The translations under genes and the position numbers were made by a program. A stretch of DNA of 10,821 bases from positions 1 to 10,821 of the forward strand of contig JBAXWR010000255.1 in the NCBI GenBank assembly GCA_037128295.1, read 5' to 3'. Under the pieces are notes generated by a model that was not told where the DNA came from, made no database searches, and was given only the letters and a program-made list of their open reading frames with translations. The stretch's first letter is position 1, and each line of letters opens with the position of its first letter. Shown here one piece after another: positions 5,867-10,821 of this stretch. Source of the stretch: JAAFHB01 sp037128295 (GTDB lineage: Bacteria > Bacteroidota > Bacteroidia > Bacteroidales > Prolixibacteraceae).

Positions 5867-6601
5867 TTATTCTTCAAGTCCGGCAATTTCGAAGTTTTCA
5901 GGATTGATCAATGGCTCCCCTTTGTACCTAAGCAACAGTTGCGCAATTGCCAGTGTATCTTTTTCGCAATAACGTGCAATCCTCTTAATATCTGAAGTTC
6001 CATAATAGATACCGGCAACCTGACTTCCATCGATGTCGTCTTTGGGAGTCGGAATATTAAAAACAGTACAAAGCAATTCAAGCGATGAATAATGTTTGTA
6101 ATCCCCAAACTTCCAAAGTTGAAGCGTGTCCAGCATTATATCCTTGATTTCCCATGGTTTGGCTCCAGCAATATCTAAAATAGAGGGAAGTGGTAACCCA
6201 TTGATCAATAACCTTCTGGCAATAAATGGAAAATCGAATTCCTGTCCATTGTGTGCACAGAGCTTGTGTAAAGGATTTGACATAAACCCGGTGAGCAATT
6301 CTGCAAATCCAATCAGCAGGTTTTTTTCATCATGCCCATAATAGGATTTTACACGGAAAGCCCTCTCTTTGCCTTTGCGGAAGATCTTCCCTGCCGAGAT
6401 GCAGACAATCTTCCCAAATTCAGCATAAATCCCAGCCCGGTTATAAAGATCTTCGGGCGTTTCACCCTCTTTTCCGATCTGGCCAGCTTTTTTTCTCCAT
6501 AGTTTTTGAAGGTTTTCGGGTGCAAGGTCGAGTTTCTCAAACTGAGGAACGGTTTCGATGTCTAAAAACAAAACATGTTCCGGGGAAAGTTTTTCAAGCA
6601 T
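5867..6601 (-). CDS. Predicted 3'-5' exonuclease, PolB-like DEDDy family
   Basis: This 244-residue protein resembles the exonuclease domain of family B DNA polymerases, standing alone without a polymerase domain (PF10108-type). The four metal-binding acidic residues of the DEDD superfamily are visible: Asp14 and Glu16 in LFLDIETV (motif I), Asp123 in CAHNGQEFDFPFI (motif II), and Asp215 with Tyr211 in RYCEKDTLAI (motif III, the Y-x3-D form that defines DEDDy). The expected role is 3'-5' removal of nucleotides from nucleic acid in the cytoplasm; the physiological substrate is unknown. It begins 11 bases after udk and is probably co-transcribed with it. I see no truncation or missing catalytic residue. 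Confidence 0.88.
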   Translation of the reverse strand: MLEKLSPEHVLFLDIETVPQFEKLDLAPENLQKLWRKKAGQIGKEGETPEDLYNRAGIYAEFGKIVCISAGKIFRKGKERAFRVKSYYGHDEKNLLIGFAELLTGFMSNPLHKLCAHNGQEFDFPFIARRLLINGLPLPSILDIAGAKPWEIKDIMLDTLQLWKFGDYKHYSSLELLCTVFNIPTPKDDIDGSQVAGIYYGTSDIKRIARYCEKDTLAIAQLLLRYKGEPLINPENFEIAGLEE

Positions 6602-6612
6602 AACTAACTGAT

Positions 6613-7230
6613 TTAGGGATTGTCGTTGAGATGTTTTTCAATATATTGGGTGATAATGTCAATCGCTACTTTGTTGTTGCCACCTTCAGGGACAATAATA
6701 TCGGCGTATCTTTTTGTCGGTTCGATAAACTGTAGATGACTAGGCCTTACAGTGTCCTCATAACGGTGCAGGACTTTGAGCACGTCCCTACCCCGTTCGA
6801 TAATATCGCGCATAATTACCCTCGAAAGCCTCACATCTGCTTCGCAATCAACAAAGATTTTGATATCCATTAACTTACGCAATTTCTCCGGCTGAAGGCA
6901 GAGTATCCCTTCCACAATAATCACCTTGTGTGGTTTTATCGTGGTCGTCTCTGCAAAACGAGTGCAGGTGAGGTACGAGTAAATGGGTTGCTGGATGGTT
7001 TCCCCTTTTCTGAGCCGTTTGATACTATCTATCAATAACTCAAATTCGATACTGTCGGGATGGTCAAAGTTGATTTGTTGACGCTGTTCAATCGGTAAAT
7101 GACTGTTATCGCGGTAATAAGCATCCTGAGAAAGGACAGCTACATCCCCCTTTTTTAGGCTACCAATAATCTCGTTAACAACTGTTGTTTTACCCGACCC
7201 GGTTCCTCCTGCAATTCCTATAACAAGCAT
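6613..7230 (-). CDS. udk: Uridine kinase (uridine/cytidine salvage)
   Basis: This 205-residue P-loop kinase phosphorylates uridine and cytidine to UMP and CMP in pyrimidine salvage. The Walker A motif is GGTGSGKTT (8-16). LSQDAYYRD (33-41) carries the acidic residue (Asp36) placed like the catalytic Asp of the UCK family. NFDHPDSIE (54-62) and VIIVEGIL (103-110) are typical of uridine kinases, not of the related phosphoribulokinases. The length matches bacterial Udk. It is the first gene of a probable two-gene unit with the DEDDy exonuclease. A promoter with both elements lies immediately upstream and would give a very short leader. Confidence 0.95.
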   Translation of the reverse strand: MLVIGIAGGTGSGKTTVVNEIIGSLKKGDVAVLSQDAYYRDNSHLPIEQRQQINFDHPDSIEFELLIDSIKRLRKGETIQQPIYSYLTCTRFAETTTIKPHKVIIVEGILCLQPEKLRKLMDIKIFVDCEADVRLSRVIMRDIIERGRDVLKVLHRYEDTVRPSHLQFIEPTKRYADIIVPEGGNNKVAIDIITQYIEKHLNDNP

Positions 7231-7249
7231 ATTATTAAGTTTTGAAATT

Positions 7250-7277
7250 CAAAATTAAGGAAATATTCCGGTATCAA
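7250..7277 (-). promoter_or_regulatory. Promoter for udk (TTG-N17-TAATTTTG)
   Basis: On the minus strand, TTG (7275-7277) is followed after 17 bases by TAATTTTG (7250-7257). This fits the Bacteroidota pattern TTG-N17-23-TAnnTTTG. Transcription would start near 7243, about 12 bases before the udk ATG. Confidence 0.55.
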
Positions 7278-7298
7278 TGATTTTTTATTCAAAATCAA

Positions 7299-7306
7299 TA
7301 TCTTTG
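7299..7306 (+). promoter_or_regulatory. Candidate -7 box (TATCTTTG) for the Dabb-manA genes
   Basis: TATCTTTG fits TAnnTTTG exactly and would start transcription near 7313, about 24 bases before ATG 7337. It also argues against an upstream start at 7277, which would lie before the transcript begins. No clear TTG is seen at the -33 position. It lies back-to-back with the udk promoter. Confidence 0.45.
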
Positions 7307-7336
7307 TGTAATTTGAAATCAAAAATAAAGCAGACT

Positions 7337-7639
7337 ATGATCAATCATACAGTACTTTTTAAACTCAGGGAGTTTGATAGCGAAGATCAGAAAGGTGTTG
7401 TAAGGGCTAAGTTGGAACATGCATTGCTGGCACTGAAGGAAAAAATCGATGTCCTGAAATACATCCAGGTAGGTCAAAATGTGGAGTTCAACTCCTCTTC
7501 TTTTGACATTTGCCTTGTGACCCATTTCGGGACACTTCACGATCTTGAGGTTTACAGGATCCATCCTGAACACCTCAAAGTGGTTGAACTAGTTAAAAGC
7601 TCAACTGTTGAAAGAGCTGTCGTTGACTATGAATTCTAA
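7337..7639 (+). CDS. Dabb (stress-responsive A/B barrel) domain protein
   Basis: This is a 100-residue single-domain protein of the Dabb family (PF07876), a dimeric alpha/beta barrel of the ferredoxin-like type. The visible hallmarks are the opening strand INHTVLFKLRE, the middle YIQVGQNVEF, and YRIHPEHLKVVE (about 75-86), with the conserved HPxH near the C-terminus. The frame is open back to an ATG at 7277, but ATG 7337 fits the domain boundary and the promoter box at 7299-7306. Relatives occur in bacteria and plants, and most bacterial members have no known reaction. The gene is 57 bases ahead of manA on the same strand, so co-transcription is plausible, but a shared role is not evident. 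Confidence 0.8.
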   Translation: MINHTVLFKLREFDSEDQKGVVRAKLEHALLALKEKIDVLKYIQVGQNVEFNSSSFDICLVTHFGTLHDLEVYRIHPEHLKVVELVKSSTVERAVVDYEF

Positions 7640-7658
7640 TTTCCAATTTCCAATTTCT
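7631..7658. repeat. Heptamer-phased repeat, unit AATTTCC
   Basis: AATTTCC occurs exactly at 7638 and 7645, followed by AATTTCT at 7652. The degenerate first unit overlaps the stop of the Dabb gene. The unit is the reverse complement of the GGAAATT repeat at 4552-4593, so one heptamer family occurs in two distant gaps in opposite orientations. Confidence 0.6.
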
Positions 7659-7696
7659 TTTGATTACCCATAAACTCGAAATAAACACTCATTGCC

Positions 7697-8677
7697 ATGA
7701 ATAGCCTCTATCCAATGAAATTCGCCCCGATCTGTAAAGATAAGATCTGGGGTGGCCAAAAATTGAAGGACCTTTTGAATAAAGACTTTTCGCACTTGCC
7801 CAACTGTGGTGAGACATGGGAAATTTCGGGGGTTCAGGATGAAGTATCGGTTGTCGCTAATGGTTTTTTAAAGGACAATACGATCGAAGAGCTAATGGAG
7901 GTTTACATGGGCGATTTGGTCGGGGAGAAGGTCTTTGAACAATTCGGGTCCGAATTTCCGCTGCTGATCAAATTTATTGATGCCAATGATAACCTGTCAA
8001 TCCAGGTCCATCCAAACGATGAATTGGCACTTGAAAGGCATGATGCATTCGGTAAAACAGAGATGTGGTATGTTGTACAGGCCGATCCTGGCGCAAAGCT
8101 CATATCCGGTTTTAACCGCATCATCGATAAGGAAGCCTACCTTGATTATTTTAAGAAAGGACAATTAGAGGAAATCCTGAATTTTGAAGAGGTAAAAGCG
8201 GGTGATGTCTTTTTTATGCCCGCTGGAAGAGTACATGCCATTGGTAAAGGGATTGTTGTTGCTGAGATTCAGCAAACTTCTGATGTCACTTACCGGATTT
8301 ACGATTTTAACAGATTGGACGATAATGGAAACGCGCGTGAACTTCACGTGGATCTTGCTGTCGATGCCATCGACTATCGATTTGAGAATAATTATAGGAC
8401 CAAATATAAGGAAGTTGAGAATATTCCGGTAAAACTCGTGGAATGTCAGTATTTTACGACTGACATCCTTAAGTTGACACAATCTCTCGAACGCGATTTC
8501 AGTAATTCCGACACCTTTGTAATTTATATGTGCCTGGAAGGTGATTGTTTGATATCCTGGGAAGGTAAAAGCCTTGAATTTTACAAAGGTGAGACGATCT
8601 TGGTTCCGGCAATCATCGATATTTTTGAACTTTCACCGGTTAACGGGATTGTAAAACTTCTTGAAGTTTACATTTAG
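7697..8677 (+). CDS. manA: Mannose-6-phosphate isomerase, type I
   Basis: This 326-residue cupin-type zinc enzyme interconverts mannose 6-phosphate and fructose 6-phosphate, linking glycolysis to GDP-mannose and mannose use. The zinc-site signatures are SIQVHPND (Gln103, His105), KTEMWYV (Glu122) and PAGRVHAIG (His180), in the order expected for the short, Bacillus-like class I enzymes of 310-330 residues. The N-terminus KFAPICKDKIWGGQKL and QQTSDVTYRIYDFNR at 192-206 also fit the family, the latter containing the conserved arginine region. The first ATG is used; an alternative at residue 7 (MKFAP) is also possible. Fifty-seven bases separate it from the Dabb gene, and no terminator is visible in that gap. 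Confidence 0.94.
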   Translation: MNSLYPMKFAPICKDKIWGGQKLKDLLNKDFSHLPNCGETWEISGVQDEVSVVANGFLKDNTIEELMEVYMGDLVGEKVFEQFGSEFPLLIKFIDANDNLSIQVHPNDELALERHDAFGKTEMWYVVQADPGAKLISGFNRIIDKEAYLDYFKKGQLEEILNFEEVKAGDVFFMPAGRVHAIGKGIVVAEIQQTSDVTYRIYDFNRLDDNGNARELHVDLAVDAIDYRFENNYRTKYKEVENIPVKLVECQYFTTDILKLTQSLERDFSNSDTFVIYMCLEGDCLISWEGKSLEFYKGETILVPAIIDIFELSPVNGIVKLLEVYI

Positions 8678-8766
8678 GACTAGAGATTTTTCAAATCACA
8701 AACAAGAGATAAAAAGGAATTAATCAAGGCGATTACAGTTGGCCTTTTGAAACAAATTTTTTACAT

Positions 8767-9000
8767 ATGAATAAAACTTGTCCAAGTTCAGCACAATGCC
8801 CTATTTTCAATGGCATATTGGCAGGCAAAACTTTAGCTACTCAGAGTTACCGGGAACTATATTGCGAAGCTGGTGAAGTTAAATGGAGTAGTTGTAAACG
8901 TTTTTTGACGAAAAAACAATTCGGCAAATGTCCACCGGATTTATTGCCAAATGCATTTAATACTGTTGAACAGATCGGGATAATGTATAAATTAGTCTAG
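8767..9000 (+). CDS. Small five-cysteine protein of unknown function
   Basis: This 77-residue protein has no signal peptide or membrane segment and is probably cytoplasmic. Its cysteines fall at 5, 11, 33, 43 and 55: CPSSAQCPIFNG at the N-terminus, ELYCEAGEVKWSSCKRF in the middle and GKCPPDLLPN near the end. Several are followed by proline (CP at 5, 11 and 55), a style seen in metal- or cluster-binding small proteins; binding here is inference only. I recall similar short proteins with C-P-I-F, Y-C-E and C-K-R-F blocks in other Bacteroidota, but know of no assigned function. It lies between manA and engB, 26 bases ahead of engB on the same strand. It might be co-expressed with that ribosome-assembly GTPase. 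Confidence 0.75.
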   Translation: MNKTCPSSAQCPIFNGILAGKTLATQSYRELYCEAGEVKWSSCKRFLTKKQFGKCPPDLLPNAFNTVEQIGIMYKLV

Positions 9001-9026
9001 CATTTGATTGCGAATTCCTGAAAATT

Positions 9027-9626
9027 ATGATGATTATCAAAAAGGCTGAATTTACAGTCAGCAACACCGATCCGGCGAAATGTCCGGTGACCGAAAAACC
9101 TGAATTTGCTTTTGTGGGGCGGTCGAATGTGGGTAAGTCATCCCTTATCAACATGTTGACAAATTTTAATGACCTTGCAAAGGTTTCGGGAGCCCCGGGA
9201 AAGACACGATTGATCAACCATTTCAACATCAATGATGAGTGGTTTCTTGTCGATCTGCCTGGTTATGGCTATGCCAAGGCATTGCGTTCGTCACGCGAAA
9301 AATGGTTGTCATTTATTAAAAAATACCTGGCTGTCAGGCAAAATCTGTTTTGTGTGTTTGCGCTGATCGACTCACGTCACGAGCCACAAGCCCTTGATCT
9401 CGAATTTATGAACTGGATGGGGCAGAACGGAATCCCGTTTGCAATGGTATTTACAAAAACAGATAAACTATCGGCTAAACAGTTGGATAAAAACCTATTG
9501 GTCTATAATACCGAAATGCTGAAAACCTGGGAAGAGTTGCCAACCTTATTTGTAACATCGGCTGAGACAAAACGGGGACGGGAAGATGTACTGGGCTTTA
9601 TCGGTGATATAATTCGGAAAAATTAA
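9027..9626 (+). CDS. engB: Ribosome-assembly GTPase EngB (YsxC/YihA)
   Basis: This 199-residue TRAFAC-class GTPase is needed for late assembly of the large ribosomal subunit. All GTP-binding motifs are visible in order: G1 GRSNVGKSS (31-39), G2 threonine in GAPGKT (Thr60), G3 DLPGYG (76-81), G4 TKTD (143-146) and G5 SAE (178-180). The segment KVSGAPGKTRLINHF and the G3 extension GYGYAK are specific to EngB. The length is standard. Two adjacent ATG codons (9027 and 9030) could serve as start. It follows the small Cys-rich gene by 26 bases; the next gene, prs, appears to have its own promoter. Confidence 0.95.
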   Translation: MMIIKKAEFTVSNTDPAKCPVTEKPEFAFVGRSNVGKSSLINMLTNFNDLAKVSGAPGKTRLINHFNINDEWFLVDLPGYGYAKALRSSREKWLSFIKKYLAVRQNLFCVFALIDSRHEPQALDLEFMNWMGQNGIPFAMVFTKTDKLSAKQLDKNLLVYNTEMLKTWEELPTLFVTSAETKRGREDVLGFIGDIIRKN

Positions 9627-9729
9627 TTATTAAATTGATATTTAGATAGTTGAAGTTGATTGTTCATAAGATGGGCTTTGTTGTGTAAAAAAAAATCGCT
9701 ATTCAGATTTTTAGTTGGATCAATATATT

Positions 9730-9737
9730 TACTTTTG
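9730..9737 (+). promoter_or_regulatory. Candidate -7 box (TACTTTTG) for prs
   Basis: TACTTTTG matches TAnnTTTG exactly within the 155-base gap between engB and prs. Transcription would start near 9744, leaving a leader of about 37 bases. A TTG at 9715-9717 is only 12 bases upstream, too close for a standard -33 element. The rest of the gap is A/T-rich, and I see no gene in it. Confidence 0.45.
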
Positions 9738-9781
9738 CCGATAGACTGTAGCGAATTCATTTACATAGAAAATCACTAATT

Positions 9782-10714
9782 ATGTCGACAGGAACTATCA
9801 AAATATTTGCCGGGACAGAATCAAAATATCTGGCAGAGAAAATAGCTGAACACGCAGGAATCGAATTAGGTAGATCAACATGTCCCCGCTTTTCCGATGG
9901 TGAATTTGAACCTTGCTATGAAGAGACCATCAGGGGAACCTTCACCTTTATTGTGCAGTCAACCTTCCCTCCGGCAGATAATCTTTTGGAGTTGCTGTTA
10001 ATGATCGATGCCGCCAAAAGGGCGTCAGCTTATAAAATAATAGCAGTTATGCCCTATTTTGGTTTTGCCCGTCAGGATCGTAAAGATCGGCCAAGGGTGT
10101 CGATTGGGGCAAAATTGGTAGCTGATATGTTGTCAACTGCTGGAATTAACCGTTTAATCACAATGGATCTACACGCTGATCAGATTCAGGGATTCTTTGA
10201 TGTTCCGGTTGATCACCTGAGCGCTGCTGCCCTTTTTATCCCCCATATCCATAAAATGGGGTTACGCGATATCGTAGTTGCCTCTCCTGATGTGGGCGGG
10301 ACCAAAAGAGCAAATGTTTTTGCCAAACACCTCAAAACAGATCTTGTGATTTGTCATAAATCACGCAGTAAAGCGAATCGGATCGATTCGATGACCCTTA
10401 TTGGAGATGTTGAAAATAAGGATGTTATTATTGTAGATGATATTATTGATACAGCGGGTACAATTACCAAAGCTGCTGATTTGATGAAATTAAAAGGTGC
10501 AAGGTCTGTTCGTGCATTTGTCACCCATGGTGTATTGTCAGGACCTGCATTCGAACGGATCGAAGCTTCGGGATTGGATGAAGTCCTCATAACCGATTCT
10601 ATTCCTTTAAGGCAAAAGTGCGATAAAATCACCGTTTTGTCGTGTGCGCCCCTGTTTGCCGATGTCATTCAGAAGATTCATAAAAATAAATCAATCAGTA
10701 CCGCATTTATCTAA
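9782..10714 (+). CDS. prs: Ribose-phosphate pyrophosphokinase (PRPP synthetase)
   Basis: This 310-residue class I PRPP synthetase transfers pyrophosphate from ATP to ribose 5-phosphate, feeding purine, pyrimidine, histidine, tryptophan and NAD synthesis. Landmarks are RFSDGEFEP (36-44), the ATP-site YFGFARQDRK (92-101) with its flanking loop, and MDLHADQIQGFFD (128-140, His131), which belongs to the metal-binding signature. CHKSR (191-195) is the catalytic flexible loop, and VDDIIDTAGTITKAA (218-232) is the ribose-5-phosphate/PRPP-binding signature. The length and N-terminus fit the family. Transcription is probably from its own promoter at about 9730-9737. No clear terminator follows. Confidence 0.96.
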   Translation: MSTGTIKIFAGTESKYLAEKIAEHAGIELGRSTCPRFSDGEFEPCYEETIRGTFTFIVQSTFPPADNLLELLLMIDAAKRASAYKIIAVMPYFGFARQDRKDRPRVSIGAKLVADMLSTAGINRLITMDLHADQIQGFFDVPVDHLSAAALFIPHIHKMGLRDIVVASPDVGGTKRANVFAKHLKTDLVICHKSRSKANRIDSMTLIGDVENKDVIIVDDIIDTAGTITKAADLMKLKGARSVRAFVTHGVLSGPAFERIEASGLDEVLITDSIPLRQKCDKITVLSCAPLFADVIQKIHKNKSISTAFI

Positions 10715-10725
10715 GAATTATTACC

Positions 10726-10754
10726 TTTGCGCCCGGTTTTGCAGCATACCTTTG
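10726..10754 (+). promoter_or_regulatory. Promoter of an unseen downstream gene (TTTG-N17-TACCTTTG)
   Basis: TTTG at 10726-10729 is followed after exactly 17 bases by TACCTTTG at 10747-10754, which fits both elements of the Bacteroidota promoter. An additional TACCTTTG at 10722-10729 overlaps the upstream element and could be a second -7 box. The following bases have a small hairpin (CCTTC/GAAGG around 10772-10787) and a 10-codon ATG frame at 10763 that ends in TGA. The main gene must start to the right of the window. In other bacteria ribosomal protein L25/Ctc often follows prs, but nothing here shows its identity. Confidence 0.45.
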
Positions 10755-10821
10755 TTGGTGTGATGCGGATACCTTCCTTTCAGAAGGAGATCTGAGTAAA
10801 CACTTAGTTACAAAACAGTTA

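Noticed and set aside
7277..7336. ATG 7277 as start of the Dabb protein
   Set aside because: The extra 20 residues fall outside the domain, and the best promoter box (7299-7306) lies inside them.
8724..8744. AAGGC/GCCTT hairpin after manA as a terminator
   Set aside because: The stem is only five base pairs with a short interrupted T-run; not strong enough to report.

Overview
The window looks like ordinary chromosome from a member of the Bacteroidota, most likely a Bacteroidales or Marinilabiliales relative. The evidence is the moderate A+T content, intergenic copies of the Bacteroidota -7 promoter box TAnnTTTG ahead of several genes, few Shine-Dalgarno sites, a DUF1460 hydrolase, a small Cys-rich protein of a kind I associate with this phylum, and a KMGKS-type tryptophanyl-tRNA synthetase. 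The species cannot be named from the sequence.

Layout. Positions 1-203 hold three successive short-period repeat arrays and no gene. Positions 279-1930 (+) encode an exported DUF1460 cysteine hydrolase, then the wreck of a nucleotidyltransferase/HEPN (MntA/HepT-type) toxin-antitoxin pair, then a chagasin-family (I42) inhibitor lipoprotein. After a pyrimidine-rich heptamer tract, positions 2117-4543 (-) carry a likely two-gene operon: a GntP-family permease followed by a PLP-dependent alpha-oxoamine synthase. Positions 4751-5746 (-) are trpS, with a good intrinsic terminator just downstream. Positions 5867-7230 (-) are udk followed closely by a DEDDy exonuclease. A compact divergent promoter region then separates these from a rightward set: a Dabb-domain protein, mannose-6-phosphate isomerase, a 77-residue five-cysteine protein, the ribosome-assembly GTPase EngB and PRPP synthetase. 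The last 107 bases hold a promoter-like stretch with small hairpins, probably the leader of a gene outside the window.

Function. Most of the window is housekeeping: nucleotide metabolism (udk salvages uridine and cytidine; prs makes PRPP), translation (trpS, engB), sugar phosphate interconversion (manA) and sugar-acid uptake (GntP). The accessory interest is concentrated at the left end: the decayed toxin-antitoxin pair, the exported papain-like hydrolase lying near a cysteine-protease inhibitor, and the repeats. Degenerate heptamer-phased tracts occur in three separate intergenic gaps. I see no intact novel multi-gene system; the items most worth following are the toxin-antitoxin scar, the hydrolase/inhibitor neighbourhood, the repeats and the five-Cys protein.
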